Positions 20,801 through 35,800 of a stretch of DNA of 64,000 nucleotides are shown in pieces (the stretch's first letter is position 1; every line of letters begins with the position of its first letter). The notes beneath the pieces are model-generated. The model was not told the origin of the DNA and searched no databases. It saw only the letters and a list, made by a program, of their open reading frames with translations. Source of the DNA: Marthasterias glacialis. Lineage: Eukaryota; Echinodermata; Asteroidea; Forcipulatida; Asteriidae. The DNA lies in NCBI GenBank assembly GCA_911728455.2, contig OU452219.1:14164397-14228396 (forward strand), in the 5' to 3' direction. The translations under genes were made by a program, and so were the position numbers.

Positions 20801-23800
20801 GGGTACCAATTATCGAATGTGCACTAGACTTACTCAGTCTAATGGCAAGAGAAAGCAAATTACTTTTTGTTTCTTTTTATGCACTTGTTGGTAAATTGGC
20901 TTGGAACCTTATAACATCAATCCAAAACTCATCAATGCACAGTGAAACTGAACACCAAGAGGTTTGGCCTCTGGTGGGATTGGATGGCCTGAAACCCAAG
21001 CTAAGCTTGATTGGTTTGCACGTTTGTATTAAGCCCAGTTCAAACTTTATGCAAATGTGGATGTGAGGCGAAATTTCACGTCACAAATTCGCAGCAAACA
21101 ATTTGCTCAATTTGGCATATGCCTAACTCTTGCCCAACTGTTGCATTTAAGCCGTATGCACTACTCTCAAAGAAGTTTTCCGCTTATGCTTTCTGGTTGA
21201 TATTTGTCAAGGTTCATGAAATCCATCAGACTGTACGTGACTTGAGCAGCGATCAGATCCGTCTGGAGGATGACCTAGACCGGGAGATTCAACGAAGGAC
21301 TCAGTCTGAGATTGAGAGTAAGAGAAGTCTTCAAGATCTGTCGGACAGTCTCAGGGAATCACAAAGGAAGACAGAACAAGAAAAGGTATGTTGAAGTAGT
21401 ACAGCAGTATCATCTTTCGAATGGTTTGCACTTTAACTGAGACAGTGAATATTGACTATTTTTATTATTGTTATTTCCTGGTTATGAATTTATATGAAGC
21501 CAAGGATTAATCAGAAGAAAACCAAGGCTTTTTTTCAATGAATCCTGAGGAAACTTAAAAATAAGGTTTGTTTGCTAAAAAGTGAAGAAAAAAAAACATG
21601 AGAAAATTTCATTTTTAAACCTTACACGGATGTGTGATATGTATACTCTGTGCTTTACGAGTGCGGGAACAGAATCCATTTAGGCAATTTCGATGGGATT
21701 CAAACCTACGACCCCCTTTGTTCTAGAATTAATGCATCCACTAGACTACCGAGTGTGCCCGGTGACGAGAGGTCGGTTGGAATCCTAGGATTTTTTTACC
21801 CATCATAGGCATTTCTGGCGTATGATACTTATACAGCACCAGCATTACACAAGCTACAGCCTGGGAGCTACAGGAATGGCCCAATAATGGTGGGTAAAAC
21901 TGGAACAGCAGAGTGTGAGTTCGAGTCCCGGTCATGACACTTTTGTCCCTGAGCAGGACACTTAACCATTATTGCTTTGTCCTTCGGATGGGACGTAAAG
22001 CCATAGGTCCCATGTGTTGTGTAAGGCACGTAGAAGAACCCAGTTACACTCATCGCTAAGAGAAGGGGTTTGCCCCGGTGTTTGTGGCAGTGGCTGCTGA
22101 ATGTGCCGCAGTACCTTGTAAACCCTTATAAGGCGCTACATAAAATGGTTCATGGAATCATTCCTTCTTAACAAATGTCTGACCTCCTTGTTTCTCTTTG
22201 TTCCAGTGCCTTGAGTATCTTATTGGTAGATGCATATGCTATATATAAGACAGTTTTATTATTATTATTGTGAGTGCTAAAGCAAATTTGTGTGCTTACC
22301 AGCTCCATGAAATTGGCCCAATGGTTCTTGCCCCATGTTCAATTTGTTTTATACATTTCCTCAATAATTATATTGATAATAATAATAACAATAATAATAA
22401 AGATTGGTAGTGCGTGCATATCCACCCCTCTGGGTGCCCAAGGCGCAGAAACAAAGAAAAATTTGAATGCAAACAATAACAAACGATGCAATTTCAAATA
22501 GGCTTATACAATGTAACTACAAAGGTACATCATCTTTGAAGAATTGTAACACAAGATGAGTTTTGAGTAGCAACTTAAATCTAGTTATACTATTTGCAAG
22601 ATTTGCTATGCTGAAAAGTAATTGTGTTTTTTTTCAACCCCCAAATCAAGTCTTCTCAGAGGGTTGATAAGAGGTTACAAGCGATTCAAGAAGAGCTACG
22701 GCAACAGAGAATGCAGCAGGAGTCAAGGCAGAGGAAAGCCAAAGAAACTACTTTAATATCAGCCGAACTCAAACAGGTACAAAATGGCATCTTTCATGAG
22801 TCTAGCAATCTTTCCGATAGGTGCCATCTAAGCGGGCAAATTGGGCTTTGGCTTTGGACCGAGTCAAGTGTTCTAATTTTACTATGCAGCCAAGCGGTTC
22901 ACCGACCAATCACGCAAGGAATTCAATAGAACTCCTGCATGCCACATGCAGTATTTACGCATATAACATAGTTGTATGTTCAAACCATGACTATCATTGT
23001 GCGTTAAATGGCCAACTTTATACTGTGTGACCTCAAGTTGGAACTGTCTATAAACTATTTGCCTTTTGTTTACATTTAAACCGCCCTCCATTGAAATCTA
23101 CTGGTTAAGAGTGTCGTTAAAGGTCACATAATTTCTAGGCAATCTGACCAGTGGTGTCACTCCTAATCCAATTTTATTCAAAACAGGCTTCGTGTGCACA
23201 CCAGACATCATATTCTGCCTATTTTAATCCGATTACCGATTTTACTCAGACAGGTAGTAAGTTTATAAACAAGTAGTCTTTAAAAAAGCATATCAAAGCC
23301 TATTGACCCAATTCACCTGACGTCATCCTCACAACAATCTTGGCTGCACCATTTTTGAAGTCCAGGTCCCAGTGTGTTATATACAGTGTAGTGCAAATTT
23401 TAGGTGAAGCGGCGTTTGCACGCTTACTAGTTGACTTCCAAAATGGTGAGCGTGGCACAGTGGCCATGTGTGACATGCGTGCAAGGAGTCAATACCATAA
23501 TTCGTGGGTACATTTCAGTCACTACAGACAAAAGGATATTCATACTTGTTTTCCCAAGGGTCAGAGTCCTGCCTGGCGCACACTAAATGCGTGCACAAAA
23601 TCTTAGTGTTTGGGTGTCGCTGTGACATCACATATCACATCATTTATAGCTGATGGATCTTGTAGTTTTTGAATGCAACTTTTTCAAGAAATTAATGCGC
23701 ATTTCTTTTAATCAAGAAATTAATGAGCAGAGAACTTCCTGAAGAAAAATAAGCAAGTTATAAACTCAGCTAATGCTAACACTCTGGAATCAAGCTCTGG

Positions 23801-26800
23801 TGTTTCTGATCAATAGAGTGTGGGTTAGAGTCCTGATCTTGACACTTGTGTCCTTAAGCAAGACACTTAATCATTATTGCTTCGTCATTCGGATGGGACG
23901 TAAAGCTGTAGGTTCTGTGCGTTGTGTAATGTACATGTACGTAAAAGAACCCAGTTAAACTTATCGCTAAGAGATGTTTCTGGCAGTGGCTGCTGAATGC
24001 GCCACAGCACCTTGTAAACCCTTATAAGGTGCTACATAAATGGGTCTCATAATTAAAAAACTTCAAAAACCTGTCTTACAAAAATAAAAATAAGTGCCTT
24101 TAGTACCTAATTGTTGGTAGATACGTGCGCTATATAAGACTCTGGTTTTATTATTACTCATCAATTAGTACATTCGGGGATGTAAATATTTTTTATTGTG
24201 TTTTGTAGGCGTTGGCAACACAGTCTAAACAAGAAGAGAAGGAGATGAGAGAACGTCTGCTGAAGGCAGAGACCGAGAAGCAACAACTGGCCAGGCAGCT
24301 GGAAACAACACAGAGAAAACTTGACAAATCAGAAGGCATTAAGACAGCGATACAGCAGCAGGTAACGATAAAACGATGTTGTAAACCTCAGCCCTGAAAT
24401 CAAGGCATCAATCAAAAAAATGTGCCTTGCAAAAGAGAATCTCGGTGCTAAAAATACAGGGGTGTGGGGGAGGGGTGTGACACCACCAGCATTTTTTCTC
24501 AGTCGGCATTGTGAGCCTCAATTGGCAAGTGAAGCACTAAATTAAGTAGAACAAGGTCATTCAGACTGAAATTATGCCAACTAAAAACCGTTACTTTTAC
24601 TTTTAAGCACACTAATTTGCAAAAAAAACACAACAACTTTGTTTTGGAATCATTGGACACAATTGGGGTCTGTCTTAGAATAGTTGAGAATATTTATATT
24701 CCAAACTCCCCTCCCCGCCAAAAAATTATTTCATCGGAAAACTGGCTTTCATACACCCTCCCAATTAAAATGCCCAAATGGAAAAACCACTGTATCTTGG
24801 TACCATTGGGTTAATTTGTATATCTATGACTGTCTATGAAGTGTATACAAGCCATTATTTTCCCTGCCAGAAATCGGCCGACGTGAACATTGTAATTTAG
24901 TGTGAATTCCGAAGACCAGAACGAACGTTGCCAGGACATTCCATTCCGGAGCATGCACAGTGCATGCACTCACCATGCAACACTTCATTTCACCCGCACA
25001 ATGAGGACAGATGGTTTTAGAAATTATGCTGAAGTTCTTCCTTTATGCGGGTGTTATTGTGTAATCACTGATTTCAGACCTTTATCCTTTTGTTGTAAGA
25101 AGAGGATTACGAGACATCAAGAGGTTTCCACCACTGTGTACATTCATTGTATTTTGGCTCAATGGAGGGAAGTCCGAGATTCCAGCCTTGGTTCAGGCTG
25201 TGGGACCAATTATCAGCTGTGTCTCATGGCTGGCTGAGGTTTTTTAATTTATGCTGAATGAATCTGATATTTTCTCGAGAAAAGAGGAACGAAAAATCCT
25301 GGTGCTTCAATGAGAATCTTTGTTCTCTTGGCTTTGTTTAGTCAGGGTTTCTTTGTACCAGCAGTATTCTCAAACAAAAATGATTCCGATCACTCTGAGA
25401 AAATAATCCCGTCAGGTGGCATGGTACAAATTTTGAGAACCCAGGCTTGGTGAAATTAATAGCCAGGCCCAACAGAGAGATCTTTAAACTGTTAGAGACA
25501 AGGTATAAAATCATCTTGAACGAATCTCCAAGCCTGATGAATCAAACCATTCACCTTCACCATTCTCCCATCTATTTTGTTTTTCTCCTATTGTGAATTG
25601 AATTGCAGATGGACGAGTATAAGAATCATCTCAGGGCCTCCGACCATGAGCGATCAATCATGCAGGATAAACTGTCTGACTACCAAGATGCACTCGAAGA
25701 TGAAGGAGTTCCGTTGACGAGAAAAGACAGGATGCAACAAAGATTAAGAGGTTCGATAGATAGATATTGAAGTTTACATTTAAGCACTTGATTGTTTAAG
25801 TTGTTTTCTTATATGAGTTGTGAGAACCGGGCCAATTGTATTAACTTCTCAGGATAATCGGGTTTATCCTTCAGAGTTTTAGAACATCAATGAAATGAAA
25901 TAAATAACAATATAAACTTAATTTGTACATGTGAAAAGCAAATAAGTCAACAAAATGAACAGCAATAATACGCAGTAGTTTGGAGCACAAGTTGTGGTGT
26001 CTACAGACTGTGGGGTTAAGTTTGGGATGCTGCACTTTTGTTGTTACCCCGAGTAGTGCCCTGTATTAAATACTTGTCATGCCATGCATTTTAAGCTGTA
26101 ATATGCAACAAAAATATTTTTAGCAATCGCTAATAACTGTTGACAATGAGTGCAGTCGAGGCATACACAAGTTCCCAATCTTATTTTGGTCACAACCTGA
26201 GCTTTGACAAAGGTCATTTAAAGGTCATGTGGTGTGTTGTAACCAATACAAATGCGGTATAAATAGGGCCGATTTAATCAGCCCTGGCAATACACAGTCT
26301 AGAAATTGGGCCGTTTTTAATCAGCCAGGGACACTGCAAGGGTTAAGTAATGGAGGAAAGTAATCAAGACACTTGACCATAGTTGCTACGACCTTCTAGT
26401 CATAACCAAGCTCTTTATACACTGATTATGATTTACAGTGCTTTCCAGCTGCATTTCTGACACCGTTTGGCAGACAAAAAAAAGCAACTCAGCCTCATTG
26501 TTAAACCTGTTCAAGGCTTAAATGGGTTGTCGCATGCAAATACCAAAAGGCCCAGATATCATCATTGTTAACAATTTCAAATCAATTCAACTTTGATTAA
26601 TGTAAACACAAATACCTGTAGAGGCTTTTGTGATTCACAACTAAACAAAGAAAGTTTATACCTTCAACTCATGGATTTAGACTGGTCCCCACATTGTTTT
26701 TATTCTGACTGTATGTAGGGACCGATAGCGGGTAATGAAAATTAGTATACCTGGCAGATTTCTGCGAGGTATATGCTAATTAGAATTTGCAGAAAGGTCT

Positions 26801-29800
26801 ACATAATCCCATAATGCAATGCGGCCTTTACACAAAGCATGACAGACACAGAATCTCAGAATCTCCCATTGTGCAGACTAACGTTAGTCAAGGTGTTGTC
26901 AAGCTTGGATTTTGATGTTCAAGGTTGGTTCACTATGTCCCGGTGAAGGGTTACGATACACACGTGTGCTAGTGTCAAACAACAACATGCACACAGCATG
27001 CGCCCGCACAATCGAGGGCCAATCAAAAGCGCCATATCGGTAGTAACTACTCGTCCCTATATACAATCAGAAGAGAATGATGTAGGGACCAGGAACTAGT
27101 CTATTCATGGATTCACCTTTTGTTACAAAGAAGCTTTTATGAACAACAGAGAAACGTTTGCAGGTTGAACTCATCAAATTTTACCTGCACACTTGAATCT
27201 TTGTTGACAAACCAATGGCCTTGTTGGGTAGTGTGCCTGTGGATTTTTTTCCCAGCTGGACTCTGGGAAAGCACTGAGTATACAGAGCTTATCATACATT
27301 GGTGTAGGGTAACCCCCCCCCCCAGATTATTTTCTGTATTCTGATGCACTTATTTCATCTGTATAAAGGTAAAATACAGTATAGGTAAAGCTGATAGTGG
27401 AGTGTTCTTACTTTGTGTGATTCAATGTATACATGAAAAAACATAAACATGTAAAAATTTGGGCTCAATCCGTCGTCCAAGTCGAGAGAAAATCGTAAAA
27501 ACCAGGCATACTTGTCAGCATGTATTGTAAACACATTGTCTTTAATTTTAATTGTTACAATCAAAATTAAAATCAGGGTCTTTAAATTCTATTTTCTCGA
27601 CTTTGACAGTATTTCAGACAGAAATATTTCTATGGAAGATTGGAACTGGTATGAACTTTATAATCAGTAAGCTTTCCGGCTGATACTAATTTGGATGAAT
27701 ACCAATCCTGTATTGTACCTGTAAGTTTACATTGTTTGCTTTGTAGGATCTACATGAATTTATACTGTTGAATGTTTTAAGCTACGCTATTTTTTTTTTG
27801 TAATGCAAATAGAAACCACTGAGAAACAAGACAGAGAAAGACAACACCTGGAGCAAGAAATTGAAGCTTTAAAGAAACAGTTGACTCAATCTCAAAGCGT
27901 AAGGGACCTTGAGAGTTATCAGCGAGAATTACAGCGAAGTCAGAAACAACAAGATCAACTCTCTCAGCACCTGGAGGTAGGCGGAGTCAATTGTTGATTT
28001 TCTATACTGCACCTTTGTTGCACCGCAAGTTTGTCTGAAAATGGAAACATCTAGCCTAGAAACATCGAACTTGGATTGTTTATGGACGGATCACATTAAA
28101 TCTGAGTGATGTTGTAGAAAAATAAGGGATTGTTTATGACCCGCTTCCTGCAGCAGGAAAATTGTATTGATGTCATAATTGCACCTTGGTCTGGGGGAGA
28201 AAGAATGTTATTTTATGGTTTGTCCCTTGCACCAATGCGTGATGAGCACTATAAAAATTGCTCAGTAAAACAGGAGTCAAACTGGCGTCTCTTGACCAGG
28301 TGGGCTCAGTGGTGTAGCGGTTAAGACATCTGCTCTAGAGTGCAGGGTTTGAATCCCACCCAGGTAGCCCGCGGATTTTTTTTCGCAGTACTTCAGAGGA
28401 CTGAGCTTACAGTGCTTATCACAGATTGGTTGTCAGGGGTAAAACCAAAATATTTTAGAAAGTTTGAGTGAGGCCTTTTTTTTTTCTCAAAGTCAAGTTA
28501 TCAAATTACCTTTTTGGTCAAAATAAAAACAAACAAAATTGTTTTTTCTTGAATGTGCTTCTCCAGAAAACAAGAACTGTCCAAATTAGATCATTGGTCA
28601 GTGATACATTGCAGCGTAAATAAAAATTTTTTAAAAATTGAAACAGTTATATTAAAGTGTGTGCTCAACATTGGTAATACTGAAAATGTATATGTTCACA
28701 GATTTGCACATAATTAGCTTTGATTTTAAGAGTCCAAAACCTTTTTTTTTCTTTCTCCCATCTCTTTTCACTATTTTCTTGCGATTTCGATGACTGATTG
28801 AGCTTAAACTTTCACTGGTTTATTTTCATATATATTTTGTGGATACTGGTCTTTAACAGTTACCAGTGTTGTCCCTAAACTATTACATGAAAGCAATGTA
28901 ACCAAATTAGCACCAACTTTCATCACTTAGTCTCTTTACTTACACACATATTTTGATTCTCTCACAGTAAATAAGGGAACGAAAGAGTGGTGACTGAGGT
29001 CTTAAACGGTCATTTAACGGTCTTAAACGACTTTACATTGAGTACCGCTATGTATTGATTGCGCTACACGAAAATTAGCACCCGCGTAAGCTAGTGCGCC
29101 AACACGCGTGTAGCTATGATAAGCGCAGAACGCGCCTTCACAGCTCCAGCTATGTCTTTATCATCTGTTGAAAACCGGTCTTAAACAGTCATGTGACCAC
29201 CTTTCAACCAATAGGAATGCCCAAATTGTCCCAAACTGACTGGGGTATTTATGGATGTGCATTTACAGACATCTTTACTCGTTGAACACTTGAATCTAGT
29301 TGAATATTCTAGTAATCCTCTTTTTTTATTTTAGAGTGTGACCAAAGAGCTTGAGGGCAAAGACAGGCACATTGCTCAGCTGACGTCCAAAGTAGAAGAC
29401 ACCGGCACTGACTTGAAGAGGAGTCAACACCAGCAGAACCTTGTGCTGACCCAGCTTGAGGAGTTAAAGAGGAGACTCGGCAGTGCGGATAGGAAGGTGG
29501 AAGGGCAGGAAGAGAGACTAGCTGAGCTTCAGAGTAAACTTGAAACGAGTCAACAGAAGAAAGAGGAAATAAGGACCAAGGCAAGGGACAAGATAAGACA
29601 GTAAGTCATCATCAACAAATACACTTCTTTTCATCAGTCAAAGTGATTGTTCATTTTCACATTTTTTCAGGGTGATGTTCCATGTTAATTAATGTTCTAA
29701 GTTAACCAGTTGCCGCCAGGATTTGTTAACTTTTTCCTGTCCCCTGGCAGGATTATTGTGTCAAAAGCCGGAATCATTTTTCTTTAAGAGTACCACTGGC

Positions 29801-32800
29801 ACAAAGAAACCCTGACTTGACAAAACGCAAGAGAACAAAGATTCTCTTTATTGCATCGTGCATTTTGTTTTCTCGACTGAGAAAATGTCAACTGTACGCT
29901 CCGTGAATTGCAAAACATCGGCCGTTACCAAAGGCGTAGGATCGGTACTAAACCTGGAACCATGGCTTGATTCCAGGTTCACTCTGACTTACCTCCATTG
30001 AGCCAAAATACAATGAATAAACAATGGTGGAAGCCTCTCGATGTCACTTAATCCTCTTCTTGGAACAAAAGGACAAAGGTCTGGAATCGGGGATTACGCA
30101 AAAACCACCTCTCAATAGCAAATAGAAAATGGCAAAATATTCAAGACCATGTTTTGTCTTTGTGTGGGCGAAACGAAGCATTGTTTAGTGTGTGCGTGGG
30201 CTGTTCACGCTCAGCGGTGGAATGTCCAGGTGACCTTTGTTCCGATATTCCAATTTTACACAATGGTGTCTTTACAGCCCTTCCGTTTCCAGGCAGGGGA
30301 AACATTTGCATTATACACCTCCTACACCTCATCCGGTGCCTACTGGTTATGAGGCAAAAACCGAAAAGAAAAAAAAAGAAAGATGAAAGCAGTTAAAACA
30401 ACAAACATTTTCAGGATGAATTATGCCATAATGGGCTTTTGGCAGGAAAAAATAGCCCCTCAAAAATCTGATTATTATCAATACGTAACTTGTTTTAAAC
30501 TTAGTCTGCAAATACAGAGTGTGTGATTACAAGCAGCCAGACAGTCAACTGGGAATTCCAAAGCTATCCCATTGAGGGGCATAATTACTAATGTGAAATA
30601 AATTCACAGCAAGAATGGACGCAATTTTATCTAGTGAAACATCTGCCAATGCAATGAAAGCATTCTACTCTTACAATCTAATTTGATTTGGTTGAATTTG
30701 ATTTGAAAAACTTCAACCTCATCTTTGTGTCGTAAGCACGTGTTGTCACTTTCTTTCGCATGAGACGTCTTCATTAACTTAGTGTTCATCACTTGGCGAA
30801 TTTCACCATGCGTTCACCTAGGCAGATTTTAATACGCATTTTTCCTGTCAGCGTGTGTAGCTTGTGTGAGCCCGCCTGCATGCTGAAATGGATTTCAAAA
30901 CATTGGGGAAAAAATTTGCCTAATTTTCCACTGAGAATGTGCACTTTTTTTTTTCTTTACCTAACAGGTCAGAGACACATGTTATAGGGAAAGAAAAGTA
31001 AATTAATTCAGATCTTCTAGTTTTCGATAATTACCACAAAACCAACCTGAGCTCGATTTCACAAAGAGCTAAAATGAATCTTAACTGCGAATCACTCTTA
31101 ATTGCTAAGCAAAGTGTGATGTCACAGTGCAAATTGCTTTGGTGATACTGACAACTCATCTTAAGATGAATCTTAGTGCTTTGTGAAATCGACCCCTGGG
31201 AAGATTTCATCAAAATTGTTAGTCATGGTTTCGTGAACAAGACAGAAAGTAGTTTATGTTTTGTCGCTCACGACTTTTGCACACATTCATATCGGGCATA
31301 TTATGGATCACAGCAATCAAACTGAGTAAGCATTGGTGATGCGTGGGGTCTTCAAATTCTATTTTCTTGACTTTGAAAGTATTTCTGACTAAAAAAATTC
31401 TCTGTTAATAATCTCAAAACGCAGTTCTTATATAGTGCTTTATCACACCCAAAGAGCGTCTCAAAGCACTCATTGTTTTTCCTACAACGTATTTGGAGCT
31501 ATTTTATTTATTATTTACTTAGCACCATATAATGGTTTACAAGGTGCTGTGGTGCAATCTGCAGCCAACTGTATACCAGAAAACACTGGGGCGAACCTCT
31601 TCTCTTAACGATAAGCGTACTGTTTTTTTTACATGCATTACTCAACACATGGGGTCAGCGGCTTCACGTCCCATCTGAAGGAAGAAGCAAAAATGGTTAA
31701 GTGTCCTGCCTGAGTGTCAAGACCGGGACTCGAACCCACACTCTGCTGATCAGAAAAACCAGAGCTTGAGCCTGATATGCTTGACCGCTCGGTCAGTCAC
31801 AGTGACCAGTCAAAATGACCAGAAACTACAAGAAACAATAACCAGAAACAACAACCAGTCACACTAATCAGAAACAACAACCAGTCTAAATAGCCAGTCA
31901 CAATAACCAGTCAAAATAATCAGTCACAATAACCAGTCACAATAACCAGTCACAATAACCAGTCACAATAACCAGTCAAAATAACCAGTCACAATAACCA
32001 GTCAAAATAACCAGTCAAAATAACCAGTCACAATAACCAGTCACAATAACCAGTCACAGTAACCAGTCTAAATAGCCAGTCACAATAACCAGTCAAAATA
32101 ATCAGTCACAATAACCAGTCACAATAACCAGTCACAATAACCAGTCACAATAACCAGTCAAAATAACCAGTCAAAATAACCAGTCACAATAACCAGTCAC
32201 AATAACCAGTCACAATAACCAGTCAAAATAACCAGTCAAAATAACCAGTCACAATAACCAGTCACAATAACCAGTCTAAATAGCCAGTCACAATAACCAG
32301 TCACAATAATCAGTCACAATAACCAGTCAAAATAACCAGTCACAATAACCAGTCACAATAACCAGTCACAATAACCAGTCACAATAACCAGTCTAAATAG
32401 CCACTCACAATAACCAGTCACAATAACCAGTCAAAATAACCAGTCACAATAACCAGTCACAGTAACCAGTCAAAACAACCAGAAACAATAACCAGAAACA
32501 ACTATATGTGGCAATTTAGCTGGTAGTGTTTCTCTAATTTAATAAACAAGAGTTGTTTGTACCTAGCGGTTTGTTTTTGTCTCAGTCAGCTTTAAAATCA
32601 ATTTTTCCCTGTACACAAATACGTGATACAAGATACGATGTATTGGTTTTAAAAGACATGTGAAATGGAGTTTTCATTTATCACAAAACAAGAAATGTAT
32701 TTTTGAAGTGTAAATACACTTTTTTTTGTAAAAGTGTTTCAAGTACCCACCCCACCCCTCCAATGGGAGCATTAATTTGTATGAGCATAAGCAAACTTGT

Positions 32801-35800
32801 GACATAAGGTCGGGAGCTTCTGTTGCCTGTGCATAGCCTGACCACTCTGCTGCCCTGACGTCTTGTGTGTATTCTGAGTTGATATGAAGTGTTGACGCAT
32901 CGAAGTTACATTTAGTAAGGGACCAGACTAGGGCCTTCTTTTTTCCTGACCTTACGTCATGAAGACCGCCACCCATTCATTGTTTTAATCGATGGATAAA
33001 CACTCATTATAAACTCAAACAACAAAACACATCTCTTACTCATTTATTTATGGAACAAAAGCACACAATGAAAAGACATTTAGCCCTTTCATTTTAATGG
33101 ACAGTAACGAGCCTTGAATTTAAACTTTTGAAAATTGAGCTCACAAATCCTGAGGGTGTAACCGCTTGACTATTGTCCTGCATCCAATTTCATTGAGTTC
33201 TTTAATAACAGAATTTGCGCTTACAACACCTTGCAAGGCGCCTATGTCTATGGCCCGAAGCACGGCATAAGCGCAGAATTCTGCGGTCAGCTGCGCCATG
33301 AAGTTAGAGCCTGATTAATCTCCCCCGTGACTTTTTTCCCCCTCGCAGGTGGAAGCTGAAATGTGCTAAGCTGCAGAGGGATGCAGACAGTTTCAAACGC
33401 AGCTTATCCAAAGCGGTGAGCGACAACGAGCAACTACTCAGAGACACTGAGTCGCATCGCACACTCAACGGGACGTCCTCACACCGCATGGACATTCTGC
33501 AAAGGGAAATGAACGATATTCTGGTAGGAATTTTGTTTTCTTTTCTGTTTTTGTTTCTTTTCTGGTAAATATTTGCAAGAAAGTATATGTTTATTTATTC
33601 CAATTGCAAATGGATGAATGCAATATATGGCCCACTGACTTCCATATTAATAATACTAATAATAATATTATATCTTTATCTGCACACAATGGGCGTCTCA
33701 AAAGCACTTATTATTATTTTTTTATGACAGGGGTGCATGTTTTAATTATGCGACCAGTTTATATAGCACCTTGTCAGGGTTTACAAGGTAATGCTGTGCA
33801 ATTTGAAGCCAACCATGCCAGAAACACTGGGCAAACCCTCTTCTCTTAGTGATAACTGTAACTCGGTTCTTTTACACAACACATGGGACCTACAGATTAT
33901 GTCCCATTATGCCGAAAGGTGAAGCACTTATGGTTGAGTGTCTTGCTCACGAACACAAGTGCCGTGAAGGGGACCCGAACCCACACTCTGACAACACCAG
34001 AGCTTGAGTCCGGTGCACTAAGTGGCGTGTTGTGGCCGAGTGGTTAGTGCGTCGGATTCAAGCTCTGGTGGCTGAGTCATCGGAGTGTGGGTTCGAGTCC
34101 CGGTCATGACACTTGTGTCCTTGAGCAAGGCACTTAGCCAAAATTGCTCCGTAAAAGTTGGGGAGGTAGAACCTTCTGCTCTACCAGCCAGGCTTCTGAT
34201 GGATGATACCCAAGCCTACATCCTTACGGACTGTAAAGGGGGTTACCCTGTTTCAGCCCCAGGAGTAGGTGGCAACGGGCCCTGGAAAAAAACAGTTGAT
34301 TTGTAGCTCAAACCTTGAGTGGCTTACTGGCCTTGTGTGTCTGGCGACTTCCATAAAAAAAACCCCAAAAACAACTAGACTGCTCAGCCACAACACTTCA
34401 CTTCAATAACCTTAAATCTATGGATTTAATTGCATGATAATGGATGAGCTCATCAAATAGGAGCTACCTTTAACCAGTTTCCACCGTGAATCTACCATTT
34501 TTCCCATCCAGCCTTACGGGTTTGTTTTCTCGGAATTGCCAAAACCTTCTTTCTTTGTGAGAACCGCTGGCACAGAGAAACCATGTCTAAACCAAAGCCA
34601 AGAGCACAAAGATCGTCGTTGAAGCACCGGAATATATTCTTTCTCTTTTAAGAAATTACCAAACACAGGCACCTTGAGTCGCAAAACTTTGGCCGTGAGC
34701 TACTGTCGAGGATTGTTCTAAAATCTGGAACCAAGGCTGGATACGCTGTTCACTCAGACTTGCCATCGTTGAGCTGAAAAAAAAGTAAAGAAACCATGGT
34801 GGATGCCTCTTGATGTCTTGGAATTCTCTTCTTGGAACAAGAGGACAACGGTCGGAATAGGGGATTACACAATAACCCCCGCATAATGGGCGAAAATCAG
34901 CAAAATTTTCAGCATCTTTTGTCTTCTTTGTGTGGGTGGAATGAAGCGTTGCACGGTGAGTGTATACTCTGTGCATGCTCCAAAACAAAATGTCCAGGTG
35001 ACCTTTGTTCTGGTATTCCGATTTTACACAAATCTGGCTCGGAAAATATTGGTGTGTATACAGGTCATTCGGCATCGACTGGTTGAAGGTACACAAAAGC
35101 TACTCAAGTATATTTTGTGAGCACTTACATTGATGTCACATGTGACTACTGCCTGCCCACAGTGGCTACTGCCTGCCCACAGTGGCTACTGCCTGCACAC
35201 AGTGGCTATTGCCTGCACACAGTGGCTACTGGCTGCCCACAGTGGCTACTGCCTGCCCACAGTGGCTGCTGCCTGCCCACAGTGGCTACTGTCTGCCCAC
35301 AGTGGCTACTGCCTGCCCACAGTGGCTACTGCCTGCCCACAGTGGCTACTGCCTGCCCACAGTGGCTACTGCTTGCCCACAGTGGCTACTGCCTGCCCAC
35401 AGTTGTTACTGCCTGCACACAGTGGCTACTGCTTGCACACAGTGGCTACTGCCTGCCCACAGTGGCTACTGCCTACACACAGTGGCTACTGCCTGCCCAC
35501 AGTGGCTACTGGCTGCCCACAGTGGCTGTTGCCTGCCCACAGTGGCTACTGCCTGCCCACAGTGGCTACTGCCTGCCCACAGTGGCTGTTGCCTGCCCAC
35601 AGTGGCTATTGCCTGCCCACAGTGGCTACTGCCTGCCCACATGTACATGTACAGTGCCCATCTAACCGTGTGTGTGTTGCCTGAAATGCGCACTGTACAG
35701 TAACACACAGGTAACAAGACTCCCAAAATGGTGTGATCAAGATTAGCCTGGGTGATGAAGTCAGATAAATTGCGTGAACAAAGAAACTGAACAACATTGG

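Larger units (their letters stand above)
29601..33348. other. CEP128 intron (3.7 kb)
   Basis: Holds repeat copy C, the 31-kb MITE, a reverse SINE and the 13-bp minisatellite; 30360-31040 and 32500-33348 show nothing identifiable. Confidence 0.55.

Noticed and set aside
31805..32500. CRISPR-like regular array
   Set aside because: Units are contiguous 13-mers without unique spacers, in an animal intron.
34656..35096. Minus-strand 146-codon frame
   Set aside because: It lies within repeat copy D and is not conserved in copies A or C.
35117..35703. Three forward frames of 170-184 codons with a 20-residue period
   Set aside because: All three frames are open because the repeat is 20 bp without stops; this is a minisatellite.
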